DNA of 64,000 nt, from the NCBI GenBank assembly GCA_011503125.2, contig WWBZ02000022.1, forward strand, positions 1,674,001 to 1,738,000, in the 5' to 3' direction. The notes under the pieces are model-generated. The model was not told the origin of the DNA. It was given only the letters and a program-made list of their open reading frames with translations, and did not search any database. How positions within the stretch are numbered: position 1 is the first letter of the stretch; the number at the start of each line of letters is the position of its first letter. Made by a program: the position numbers and the translations under genes. This DNA is from Botryosphaeria dothidea. Taxonomy: Eukaryota > Ascomycota > Dothideomycetes > Botryosphaeriales > Botryosphaeriaceae. Positions 32,383 through 43,863 of this stretch are shown piece by piece.

Positions 32383-33435
32383 TAAGCGCAATATATTTTC
32401 AAGATTTTGCTGACATCTTCGCTCAGCTGACGCGTTCGGACAACTATTCATGCATTTGGGCAGCCTTTCCGGTGTCCGACCATTCATAAGCTGGAGACCG
32501 CAATCAATGAACCAGGGAAACAATGGTATTCTTCGCACCCTCGAGCACTATGGATCCTCCTTGGCCAGTGCTTTTCAAGCTTTTCCGCAGCATTTTCCGC
32601 TAGAATTCATGGAATCCGCTACACACATCAAATCACACAGGAGAAGCTTCTGATTTCGGAAAGGTCCTGATCAACGCGATCATGGCTATCTCTGAGACCT
32701 CGAAAGTTCACATACAGCTCATCAACTTGCTATTGGAGATAAACCCAACATTTGAAGATCATCGCAAAGTCAGGGAATGTCGGGATGGCTAATACTTTTC
32801 TGAAAGCGGGTGCATTAATCACTGCGATTGGTGAGGCGTGCGACGTGCCCCTGACCGATTTCTTTGGGAGCCTCGCGGCCCTTCATCGAAAGCTTGACCA
32901 CGATGAGTTTTGGTCCAAATCCACCACCAGCTGCGCTGTGGAAGGCGGACTGGCAATGGTTATGCTTCTTCAACCGGCCGGGATAGATATCAATGAACTT
33001 GCTCATTACCATGGTGGCTGCACGGCTTTACAACAACCGTCACAGACCGGAGATCTGGATGTTGTCGAGCATTCAATTCAAGAAGGGGCGGACACTGATG
33101 CTCCACCCGCGCCATATATAGGGGTCACAACCTTTCAGGCTGCAGTCTCATGCATGCGCTTTGATGTCGTATGCAGACTCCTGCAGGAGAAAGCTGATAT
33201 CAATACTCATCGCGCAAATTATGGAGGGAAGACAGCTCTGGAAGGCGCTGCTGAGAAAGGCAGGATCGACATCATGCAACTGTTATTAAATAACGGTGCT
33301 GATATCGTAAGTGATTGGTTTGGGAACGTCTAATTTCACGATACAGTATCTCTGGCTGAGAATCAGGTCCATTTTGCCGAGCAGCAGCATATTCTACGCA
33401 CTTGCATAACTTTTCTGTTGGAGTTTGGCGATTGG

Positions 33436-34315
33436 CAACGTATAATGTTTTTCGATTTACGACATTTACGCCCAAATTGGATTAAAACGTGTCCGCTTAA
33501 CTTTCAGCTTTGCTGACGCAATGTGCTGATGGACACAACGGACCACGAAATATTTCATACCGAGTGGGGCTTGAGAGGGGGTTGGAAAGAAGCGGGGCAT
33601 TTCCGCGATTTGTACAAGTCTTTCCTGAACGATTTGAAAGAGAACAGTGTCGCATTGGTAGTTTACCAGGGATCACAGCCACTGAGCGGACTTTGCGGGG
33701 TTAGAATCCAAAGAGCGTTTCTGTGCCTCTCGCGGTCAGGCCAACCAACGCGGCACAGCAGTGCCACCAACAACGCACGATCTGCGTCTAATTTTGCGGA
33801 GCTGTGCGTAATCTTACACAATTGAAGAGCCATGGCAAGGCCGGGCTCCACCGCCGAGCTTGCAAGTAGAAAGTTGAATTTATTTCAACGCCTACCTTTC
33901 GATCTTAACACGGCAACGTTACGTCAGCAACCTGAAGCAGCGCACAGGCAAGCATCTTAACTGAAACAGGCAGTTTGAGTCGTTCGACTACTGCGAGCCG
34001 CTACACAAGCTATGCGGCCTGAGGCGATACCTGTTACTGATCTGCACAAGGCGCGTTGACCCGCCGGCTGCCTTACTCATATCTCGGCGGCGCAGTTGTT
34101 GCTATCTCCACCCCACCTAACTCCGTGCGAACTTGACTCACAAGGAAATGGAGCGGCCGTTTGCAGTAGCTTCAGGTAAGATTTGGGTATAAATTCAAAT
34201 GTCCTCTTCATTGAGGCGATGAGACTTCACACATTTCCACGCGAAACTCGAGTGAACACTCACATCTTGTTCCAAGCGTGAAACTCTGGTTTTTCCACGT
34301 TTCGACGGCCTCAAT
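33436..34315. other. Intergenic region, no supported gene
   Basis: About 880 bases. An open frame at 33523-33825 has no recognised domain. Holds the promoter of the SDR gene. Confidence 0.4.
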
Positions 34316-35203
34316 ATGTCCGCACCAATGAATAGCCTTGAAGGGAAGGTGGCCATAATCACTGGCGCTGCGAAAGGTATTGAGCCTGAACTGTCTCTCA
34401 ACAGGGTTTATGCTAACGAATTCGGTAGGCATTGGCCGCGCCACAGCTTTGCGTCTCGCCTCCCTTGGCGCGAGCGTCGTGATCAACTATGCCACGTCCG
34501 CGAAGGCTGCCGATGAACTGGTGCAACAGATTGGTGCCGACCGCGCTCTGGCCGTGCAGGCTGACGCCGGTAACGTCTCCGAAATGGAGGAATTGGTCAA
34601 CAAGACCGTCGAAAAGTTCGGCAAGATTGACATCGTAATCCCCAACGCTGCGATGCTGCCCATGTGTGATCTGGCCGGAACCAGCGAGGAGCAATTCGAT
34701 AAAACCATGCAGCTCAATGTCAAGGGGCCGTATTTTCTATGCCAGGTACGCTGACTGCATTTAATCCCTCACCTTCGCTTACCCTCCGCCCTGCATGACC
34801 CCTAGGCTAATCTTTTTTTTTCCCTATTATCCAGAAAGCGGCGCCGCACATGCCGTCGGGTTCGCATGTTATCCTCATCAGTACCACTGTCTGCCATTCC
34901 TCCAGCGTCATGCCGAATTACCTCCTGTACGCTACTACCAAAGGCGCCATCGAACAAATGACACGGTTGATGGCGAAAGATCTCGGGCGCAAGGGCATTT
35001 CGGTGAATGCGGTGGCGCCTGGACCGACGGGCACGGATCTGTTCTACGAGGGCAAGAGCGAGCAGTTGCTCAACACCATTAGGGGGTGGTCGCCGTTCAA
35101 CCGGATCGGCGAGCCGGATGAGATAGCTGAGGTCATCGCGTTTGTGTCGGGGTCCAGATGGGTCAGCGGTCAGGTCTTGAAGGCGAACGGCGCGGCGGCA
35201 TAG
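34316..35203 (+). CDS. Short-chain dehydrogenase/reductase (classical SDR)
   Basis: Three exons: 34316-34376, 34429-34745 and 34835-35203, 248 residues. The first junction completes the cofactor motif TGAAKGIGRA. NAA is present at the end of strand 4 (VIPNAAM); the catalytic set is Ser142 (or Thr143/144), Tyr158 and Lys162 in ISTTVC and YATTK. The C-terminus SGQVLKANGAAA is like the SGQV-nGG ending of the family. Strand 2 ends in NYATS rather than an acidic residue, which favours NADP(H). Closest familiar groups are fungal reductases of the trihydroxynaphthalene/versicolorin type and bacterial glucose dehydrogenase-like SDRs. Cytosolic; substrate not readable. Confidence 0.9.
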
Positions 35204-36506
35204 AATTACACGCGTGCCTTGTTAGAGGCGCTGGATCGGGGTCCACGGAAGATCAGTGGGCGAAGAGTCATCGTCACTGCCGAAATCCGACGCGGAATTG
35301 TTGGGAGCAAAACGGCTGACGAGGAGATGATCGAATCACCCGGCGTGAGCACAATTACTAAGTACGGAGTAAACCAAGGACTTTTTCCTCGGATGCGAGC
35401 AAAAAAGCTGGGCAAGGTGTGGTGTCACTGCAAAAATCTGCAGGCGGTTGTTTCAAGGTGCAGCGCAACTCGGCCGGGTTAGGGTTGTATCGTGGCATCC
35501 AGAATGGGGGTTGCGCCTCGATCGCGCAGGCGGTGACCAGATCTCGGGCAACTTATCGTGACATCGCGAGGGCACGCAGTGGGCCCTCTCGCCGGTGACG
35601 ACACCGACCAGCGCCCTGAAATTTTGGCGCGATTGGCGAGGAAAAGATGGGCCACCCGTGAATGCTGCGATGGATTCGCTCGACCACGCGGCAGAGGAGA
35701 GAAGTCAGGCAGCGCGGACGCTGCAGGCGCTCGTCTTGCATGTGACACAAGCGCGGCGACTGGCATTCTCAGAAAGCCGTGAGTGCAGCGGGCGTTCTTT
35801 ACGCTCTGGCGCGGTGCGGCCAGTTCCGGAGGCGCCCCATTTAATTTACGGAAGCTAACCTAGATGACGTAGCGCCGGGGAAGAAGGCAGCGAGGGGCGC
35901 CAGAACACAGCCTCTCCTGCCGCATCGTCACTGATCGAGCCGTTTCCTGGCATTTTGGGCAGCGGTAGGCCCTGTCCAGCCCTGTGTCGCCCGAGCGGGC
36001 GAGCAAACGCGCGCCGGCCCTAACCACTCACGGCGCGTGCTCTGCGGTATTAACAGTGCGCTCGGAGTGACAGCGTGAGCATGACGGTGCTGGGGCGGCC
36101 CGCCCTTCCATTCCTTTCCCTCCGCGCGCTGGTGCCACAAGCTTTGCGTGTGCCGCGAGTGTTACGGGCGCGCCTTCCAGCCGGTGCTGCGTTGAGCATC
36201 CGGAAAGTCGCCCCTCTCATTGGTGCGCACCTGCTGCCCCGCTGCCTTCATAACCCCGCTGCCGCCCGCCTTTCAGTACCACATAAACACACCGCACTGC
36301 ATCCACCCCCAGCTCACCTCCGCTCCTCTTTCTCCTCACTCGGCCGCACGCGAAAGGTACGTACTCCACTCCCTCCGCACTCGCCTGCATTCAAAAGTCT
36401 CATGCTGACGCCCATTTGCTGCTCCAGCATCGACGTACCTGAACGCGTCCCCGCTTCCAGAACCCCTGCATCCCTGCTCCACGCTCAAACGCACCCAATA
36501 TACGCC
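35204..36506. other. Upstream region of the mannitol-1-phosphate dehydrogenase gene
   Basis: About 1.3 kb, GC-rich. It becomes strongly pyrimidine-rich in the last 250 bases, with a CATTGG (inverted CCAAT) at about 36217-36222. No gene is supported. Likely a strong promoter with a CT-rich leader. Confidence 0.45.
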
Positions 36507-37747
36507 ATGTCGCAGTATGACAGGAAAGCGGTTCACTTCGGCGGTGGCAACATCGGCCGCGGCTTCGTCGCTGAATTGTGAGTGCTCACCCTGCAGGCCT
36601 CAGAGTGGCGAGAAGCAACTTTCTAACGCACAATCCACCCAGCTTGCACAAGTCTGGCTATGAGGTCGTCTTTGTCGATGTCATGGACCAGATCATCAAC
36701 GCCCTGAATTCGACCAAGAGCTATACCGTTACGGAAATTGGCGAGGATGGCGAGCGGACCTTCCAAATCGATCACTACCGCGCCCTGAACAGCAAGTACA
36801 ACATGGACCAAGTGGTGAAGGAGATCGCAACTGCCGACGTTGTCACCTGCGCTGTTGGTCCCAACATCCTGAAGTTCATTGCCGAGCCCGTTGCCAAGGG
36901 CATTGAGTCGAGAGAGCTCGACTACCCTCTGGCCGTCATTGCTTGCGAGAACGCCATCAACGCCACTAACACATGGCGTGGCTTCATTGAGGAGAGGCTT
37001 TCGGACGAGACCAAGAGCAAGATCGACTCGAAGGCTCGTTTTGCCAACTCCGCCATCGACCGCATCGTCCCGCACCAGGATCCTGATGCTGGCCTGAACG
37101 TCAAGATCGAGAAGTTCTTCGAGTGGTGCGTTGAGCTGCCTCCCTTCAAAGGCGCCCAGCACCCACAGATCGATGGCGTCCACTTTGTCGACAACTTGGA
37201 GCCTTACATCGAGCGCAAGCTCTACACTGTCAACACCTCTCATGCCTCAGCCGCATACTACGGGTACAACCGTGGCAAGAAGCTGATTCACGAGACTATG
37301 CGCGACAAGGAAATTCACGACCTCGTCCGTGACTGCTTGCGCGAGACTGCTCATCTGATAGTGAACAAGCACGGCATTCCTGCTGATGAGCAGAGCGATT
37401 ACGTCGAAAAGATTGTCGACCGCATCTCCAACCCCGCTCTTCAGGATGACGTTAAGCGCGTTGGCCGTGCACCGCTTCGCAAGCTGTCCCGCAAGGAGCG
37501 CTTCATCGGTCCTGCTTCCCAACTCGCCGAGATGGGTGAGAGTTTCACCAATCTTCTCAATGCTGCCGAGCAGGCTCTCCGCTTCCAGAACGTCGAGGGC
37601 GACGAGGAGAGTTTTGAGCTTGCCACTATCCTCAAAGAGAACGACTCGAAGGCGGCAACCACCCAGATCACTGGTCTGGAGGAGTCGCACCCTCTATTCC
37701 CTCACATCTTGAAGAAGGTTGAGCTCGTCCAACAGGAGAAGAAGTGA
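36507..37747 (+). CDS. mpdA: Mannitol-1-phosphate 5-dehydrogenase
   Basis: Two exons: 36507-36577 and 36643-37747 (65-base intron), 391 residues. The N-terminal [16 protein letters not shown] binds [43 protein letters not shown] and [13 protein letters not shown] are conserved blocks of the long-chain polyol dehydrogenase family, mannitol-1-phosphate branch. It interconverts fructose 6-phosphate and mannitol 1-phosphate with NAD(H) in the cytosol. Mannitol is a major fungal carbon store and antioxidant, also linked to plant infection in some species. Length and motifs are normal. I use the symbol mpdA as in Aspergillus by family identity. Confidence 0.95.
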
Positions 37748-40567
37748 CTGCATGGCAGCGACAGTCCGAAGCTCTGATTATGTTTTTCATGCATTACATT
37801 TACACGGACACGAAAAAGGTTTACGGCTTCATGGCGGTTACGGGTGATGGCTGATGATTTCCTTCTATCCGTGCTCTTTTACGTTTGCTATCCTGCTGCC
37901 CTTGTTTGCAGCCTTCGCCAACACCGCTTTTCTTTTTTCGGTTTTCTCTTCAAGATTATTCCCCCCTACATGATATCTACTTTATCTATCACCTTGATGC
38001 AAAGCGGGCGAGCGAAGGAGAAGTGGGATTTGCTGGCAATTACCAGAAACATGCGCGGAGGGACACCAGACAGTTTTGCAGATTTAGCTCCCGTCCTCCT
38101 TTGATCCGAAGACCACAAGTAGCGGCTTCCTGAAGTAGAGGCTGCACTAGATAACAAAACTAGAGCTGCATTCACCGGCTACTTTTCTTGTCCTCGGATG
38201 TCTACCGTGACTGACTTTGCTAAGCTTTCACAAGCTGCTGCGTACCCGGTTTGACCCGCCGCTTGACATCCTCCGCGGCATTTCCTCAGACATTCTTCAC
38301 AGGATGGCAGGTGAATGCTCCTCATGCTTCACGATGCGCCCCACATGGGCAACGTGGGCAATGCTACCAGACCGCCTGCTGACCACCGTTGTAGCGCTGC
38401 ATTGATAAGGGAAGAAATGTCACGCGGCTCTCGCGGAATCCGAGTTCCCTAATTCGTTCCACCTCGGTCCGGCCCGGTCTCTTTCGGCCCAACCGGCCTA
38501 CTTATCTCTTTTCTCGCAAGGTTGCAGCAAAGGAAAAGCACGTCACGCCGTTCCTGCATATCTGTCCATCTCTCTTCCGGCTCCCGGTGACCCAATCATC
38601 CCTGCACGTTTTCTTTGTCTTTTACCCGTTCGGGTCGGGGAAACATGTGCAGACGGAGAATTGGGTGTTAATGCGTTCGTGGTGTGATGGTGGTGGTGGT
38701 CCGCCACCGCCGCCTAAGGAGGAGGTGGGATTAAGCCGGAAAGGATGATGGATTTTTGCTAGTTGGTTAGTTGGCAGCGTAGTTTTTGTTTTTGGGGGCC
38801 GGAGGAGGTTGGTGTGGCGGTGATGATGCTGTTGTCGGGCCGGGGCAGTGGCCGGGCGGCGCGGCGGCTGGGGACGACGGGGCGGGAGCGGGCCGGTTTT
38901 GTGGTTAGTGAATATGAGTTGCTGGAGGGGGAACTGTATGTGTGCGTGCGATGTTCGGTGTTGGTGGGTGAAGTAGGTCGATGAGGCTGGAGTAGTTGGA
39001 AGGTGGTAACAATATTGGTCTGTATGCGGTTAATGATACAAAAGTTGCAGCACGACGGTTGCCTCTTTGTACTGAGCGATTCATTACTTATACTGCTTGC
39101 GTTCAAAACTTGCATGAATATCAAATAGAAAGGTTCAGTCTGACAACCTGGCTTTGGAGCGCTCACGACGATACCAATACCCAAATTGTCGGGGAACAGG
39201 ACGCGGGGGGCTCAGTAAGTTTAACGGTTTATGACGGCGTCTTCCGATATGCAACCTGTCTAGAATGGTGATCGATTATTTTGAAGCTTCTTTGAGATCA
39301 CACTTGCATCATGCATGTGTTCAACCATGGTGGTTACTGTAGTCATAGGCTAGTGACGGGTGTGATGAGAGAAGCAATAACCAGTTGGATAAGTAACGGT
39401 GACGGTTTATATGTAGGTGAACACACCGATATCCATGAATGCCGAGCCAGACGGGTTGATGTGAGCTTTTGAAGGAGGTCATATCGACATATTTGGAGAG
39501 CTCAGGCATGGCTTTAAGAATTTCGAAAAAAGGAACATGGTATTGAGGAGCAAGCTCTGACTGTAGCAAATAACTTCTTGCGAACCGTACCTTCAGCGGC
39601 GTAGGCGAAGACGAAGGCAGTAATCCGGTCAGGCTCGATAGCTGAATGAACGTGAGCGTGGCTGTTCCACCGCGACTGTATGTGTACACTGCAGCCATTC
39701 TGAACAAGAGTAGTTGGTTGGGTGACTTCTGCGGTACAGTATATTCGATTAAGCCTCATCAGGCTGACCTCAAGGCTGACCAGAAATATAACCAGCTGCT
39801 GCATTAGTGCTTACTGCGCTGATATTGAAGTGTTCATCGGTGCATATCTGCATGAAAAGTTGATCTCTGTGGACGAATATTCGATTCTGATGGTGGATTT
39901 GTTGCGGGTGTGACTGCTTCTGAGTGGACGAACGATGTGCACACCACGAGGTACGAGCCAATCTGGTCTTATTCACACGCAACGCAGCCTTTTCTATGAC
40001 CTGAAAACATATCTGCTCTGAATACACTCGAACAGCATTCCCGGAACGTGTCGAAGCCGCGCGACCTTTATTTCAGAATGTCTTATAGACGATAGCATCT
40101 GTAGATCACTGGATTTATTGCAAAATTGAGACTTGACTGTCAACTTGTTGGCCTCGCAAGTCGCAAGTTGAACGGTTGAAATTATAAATTCTTGATAGTC
40201 TTGACGCTGTCTGATCCGCTTTCTGTTCAGTGGACTAGTTGCTGTTCCACGTGCTTCCATTACGAAGAAATACCCTCTGAGTATCTCAGCCTTGCCAACA
40301 TCTCATTGCGTGGGCGGCAGAGCAGCGTGCCAATACGAGGTTTTGTACAGCTTTAGCGCGATTCCTCTCTGCAACGCTTGAAGATGAGGTCCAATAAAGG
40401 ACCGGCGAGGTCGGTGGAACGACTTGGGCGGCCAGCCCATCGGAGCCGCTTTCACACCTTTTTCAAGTGGTAAACGATGCCGTGATGGCTTTTGGAGATG
40501 GTCCCTTCCAGTGCACTAAAACCAGACCATTCAGTGCTTTCTCCTTTTGTCGTGCGCACCTTGGTGC
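37748..40567. other. Long intergenic region, no supported gene
   Basis: About 2.8 kb. It contains a GTG/CCG trinucleotide-rich stretch near 38685-38725 and a basic open frame on the minus strand (38759-39184) without a recognised domain. 39000-40300 is AT-richer with no coding signal. Confidence 0.45.
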
Positions 40568-42130
40568 TCAATCGTCCTCTTCGTCGTCGTCTTTCACCGG
40601 TATTGGCAGCACCCACTGCTCGCGTTCCTTGCAAGGCTCGTCCTCCAGCCATCTGACCATCCAATCCACCCTATCTGTCATAAAACCGCTCGTCAGCTCC
40701 TTGCCGCCCCTTCCACCTGTTTCGTTTCTCTGCCCCAACTGAAACTTGGTGTTAAAGCGGCATTGCTTTCCAATCCAAGAGAATCCAATACAGCTGCCAT
40801 ACTGATCGCACTCGAGTCGACAGTCGCTGTAGGTCCTGACGGGTTTGCCCATCTTGAGGCCCTTCTTGGTGAGCTTGCGGAAAGTCTTGCGATCTGCGAG
40901 ATTGTCCCAGCGGGGCTTCGTGGAGGAGACCTGACTCATGATAAAGTCTTGGAAAACGTGGCGGTGGTGGGTGAGAGGGGTGCCCTAAGTAGATCGTCAG
41001 CTGTTGCGGTCAATATTGACTGATTCGGCGGGGAGCCTTACGGATGATGCGGCGTCTTGTTCAACGGCGTACATGTACTCGATCTCCTCGTTCGAAAGGC
41101 CGTGGTAGCTCACGGCGCGATGACACCAGAGCCTGCCAAACTCTTCTCTTTCCTCGCCCCAATCCAGCTCCGTTGGTCGTCCACTTTGTAAATTCGGCCA
41201 AGCCCAAGTCAACGGAACACCAACCTCAGCAAGGACCTTCCCAAGAACACTGCCGCCGATCGGTTGACTTGCGGTGAGCTCCTCCACCCTGTCCGAATTG
41301 TCTCTCCTGAACTCGCTCACCCTCCTCATCGCCTCGACCGACAAAACGACTCCAGCGCCTCCATGAGCAACCACATCTGCGCCCACCTGCTCCGGCTCGC
41401 CCAGATACCACGGAGCCCTATGGTCGAATCTCTTCAACCACTCCACCAAATTCGGCCATAGCACATACGTGTCCGGCTCCACGAAAATGAACCACTTCGC
41501 GTCCGGCGCAGCCCTCAGCGCCCTGTCCACTAGCGGCACCATCTTCCACTTGTCCAATCGCCATCCCGGGCCATCCTTCTTCGCCTGAGACGTTTTCGGG
41601 CTCGCCGCCTCCAATTCCTCCATCGAAAGCGCATCCCGGCCGCCGCCGCGCTGCAGCCGGTTATACATCTCAAAGTCCTGCTGCGTGAACTTGAGCGCCT
41701 CGTCGACGTCCTCGAGCGCGTCATCAATCGCATGGCCCTCGACACTCTCGGGGTAGTCGGAGAAGATGCCGTAGCGCGGCACGCAGCGGAGCGTGGTGTT
41801 GAAGTGGACGGGGAGCTTGGTCTCGTGCTCGGCGATGCCGGTCTTGAGGATCACGAAGACATCCTGCATGCCGGGAATGGGGTTTGCGCATTGTGGGTCC
41901 ACGTTGTACGCGCTCGTGGCGGGTGAGGCGGAACTCGGATTTTGGAGCGATGGGGTGGGGGTAGCGGCGGCGACGGAGGGGTCGATGGCGGGTGAGACGC
42001 GCTGTGAAAAGGACCACAGCTGCCAGAGGAGGGCGAGGACGAGAAGGGCGATGAAGGCGCGGATGGTGGCGTGAGACTTGTTCAATTGGCTCGGCAGCTG
42101 TCTCGTCGGCGAGGTGAGCTTGAGCGTCAT
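40568..42130 (-). CDS. GT31-like (fringe-type) glycosyltransferase with C-terminal PAN-like segment
   Basis: Two exons: 41042-42130 and 40568-40984 (57-base intron, phase 0), 501 residues from the ATG at 42130. It is a type II membrane protein: a short basic N-terminus, one anchor helix at about residues 22-41 (ATIRAFIALLVLALLWQLW), then a Ser/Pro-rich stem. The catalytic part has FVILKTG, IFSDY, WKMVPLVDRAL, FVEPDTYVLWPNLVEWL (Asp220 in the position of the DxD-like metal motif) and GGAGVVLS. The last 80 residues contain SDCRLECDQYGSCIGFSW, which looks like a PAN/apple-type Cys motif. Likely a Golgi glycosyltransferase of the fungal DUF604/GT31 group; donor and acceptor unknown. The open frame runs further upstream, but without an ATG. 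Confidence 0.82.
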
Positions 42131-43622
42131 GGTGCCGGTGTCTCGCGCGCGGCAGTATATATTAAAGAAAGAAGAGGGAGGGATTGGAAGACCAATTGGC
42201 GAAGGAACGACAGCAGTAGGTGTGTTGGGGAATACTGGAGACTCGAATGGTGGTGTGGTCACATTCGGGGTCGGAAAGTGTCAGGTCCCTCGGCCAACAT
42301 GCGCACGCATTTGCGGCGAGAGGATGGGAGTTAAAGGGAAGCGTAGCGGGAGGGCGACAGAGGTCGAGGGCACCGGCGGCGGCCGGAAGCTTGGCCCGGA
42401 GGTTGAGGCATACGAAGAAAGGTTATTCTGGGTCGTATAGGAGCAACTTTAGGTCTGTGGGCGGCAACAGAAGGCAAAGTTAGCTTCTAGACTGGACAAG
42501 GTTAAGGAGCCGGCGTTTGGACGCGTTGCTGAGTCGCAAGACTGCGACGCTGGCTGTCCGTTGGCGCGTCATCCTCGCTATCGGACCTTATCGCTTGATG
42601 CCTGATTCGCTGCCGAACGTGGAAACACTCCCCCTGACGCGTGCTCCTCCAAACTCTCCCTCTCCGCAATCACTACATCCTTTGGCCTGTCATCTCGTTC
42701 GATGCGTCGCGATTGACGCAGCTTGTCCAAAGCATGCGAGTCGCCAGCTCACTCAACCCGCGACTTCTCTGATGGCGATCTTCCTTGTTCATGCTTAATG
42801 GTTGCTCAGGGGTCCAACGGTCGAACCTTCACGGCGGCGCTGTCGGCTGTCGGCAAAGAGAAGAGCGTTTCATTGCTCCACATCCTTGGTGCTGGTGACG
42901 AAGATGCGGTGACACACGCCGACTAGCCGCGGATCGTGCCGTTACTGTCATCGCTATTTCCACCACCGTTCCTTGCTTGGCCCTGCGACAACAATATTTG
43001 AAGACACTGATATCTACCTTCTGGAACATATTGCAACCACTCTGTTCTTCTTGAAAAAGAACGATAAGACATGCCCGAAACAAGTACACTTTGCGTGTCC
43101 CCATCACTCCCCTAAAATCCATGAGCTTTGTTCCATTCCCAGCTTTCGTGGACACTATGAAAAAAGACCATTCAAGTGTGACCCAGATGAAGAAGCATAG
43201 CAAGAGTGATACTCAAGGCAAACGCTACAACACTGACGAGCCTCCCGAAAGAAACTCTGGCCAACGTCACCTGAATATCTCAGCATTCATCAACAGACGT
43301 GTGAAAGCTCCTCAGGCTTTATATGCGGTCTCGGCAAGCTCACTGCTCGTTTCTGAACCACTAAGCAGATCTTGTGCATTTGTCGTCTATGCATCTAGCT
43401 TCACTCTTGCTCCAGTGCATACACGCAGAAACCTCATTGTTTCCTAACGGTGCTGGAAAATGGACGCAGTTTGAAGGAAGAACATGATCATGCTTCCCGC
43501 AACAATCATCGGGCACTTAACTTTACCTACCTTCGCGGCTGAGACAAGACGTACAAGGTGAACAAACAGACTGACAAACAACAATCAGTAAGACAATGAG
43601 TCCACGGCGCCCATATTGGACA
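42131..43622. other. Intergenic region left of the transposon block
   Basis: About 1.5 kb: the promoter of the glycosyltransferase gene, then sequence without a supported gene. Its right end was contiguous with the P450 upstream region (from 50129) before the mariner insertion. Confidence 0.45.
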
Positions 43623-43633
43623 TACAGTACTAG

Positions 43634-43649
43634 GACAAAAGTTCTCGCG
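43634..43649 (+). repeat. Left terminal inverted repeat core of the mariner element
   Basis: GACAAAAGTTCTCGCG, matching 50102-50117 in reverse complement. Confidence 0.9.
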
Positions 43650-43840
43650 CGGGCGCTTCCGAAGCGATAACCCTTATACCCCATCAATTCACTGATTCTC
43701 AACGCATGCTTCCTAGCTCTTATACTAAGTTGTTTTTAAGTTAAAATTGAGTAAGAAGAAGGATGCTAGTATTATTTCTTTGCTAATACTTGGTATGCCA
43801 GCCCTCTACTGCGATAACTGCCTTACACCTACGCTTTATA

Positions 43841-43855
43841 CTACCTAATATAGAG
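43841..43855. repeat. Left target-site duplication of the LINE (15 bases)
   Basis: CTACCTAATATAGAG, repeated exactly at 49001-49015. Confidence 0.93.
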
Positions 43856-43863
43856 AAAAAAAC

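Larger units (their letters stand above)
31173..33435 (+). pseudogene. Clr5-domain/ankyrin-repeat gene relic interrupted by two solo LTRs
   Basis: A start in strong context (CACCATGG) opens WEIHKEEIIQLFVDDRPVSE and LMRQRYLDAR, which follows the Clr5 pattern of fungal ankyrin proteins. A phase-consistent intron (31283-31361) leads to EDWKTTRHQAERK and a basic linker. That frame runs into the solo LTR at 31719. Beyond the second LTR, ankyrin-like repeats appear at about 32750-33330: GGCTALQQPSQTGDLDVVEH, FQAAVSCMRFDVVCRLLQEKAD and GKTALEGAAEKGRIDIMQLLL. A further degenerate piece ends near 33435. The two halves are in different frames with stops between. The N-terminal match is moderate; the ankyrin part is clear. 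I call it a pseudogene of a Clr5-ankyrin protein, a family common in accessory fungal regions. Confidence 0.6.

Noticed and set aside
33523..33825. 100-codon ORF after the ankyrin relic
   Set aside because: No ankyrin pattern or other domain; it cannot be linked by splicing to the relic with confidence.
38759..39184. Basic Ser/Pro-rich minus-strand ORF
   Set aside because: Low-complexity composition arising from a GTG/CCG-rich stretch; no support.
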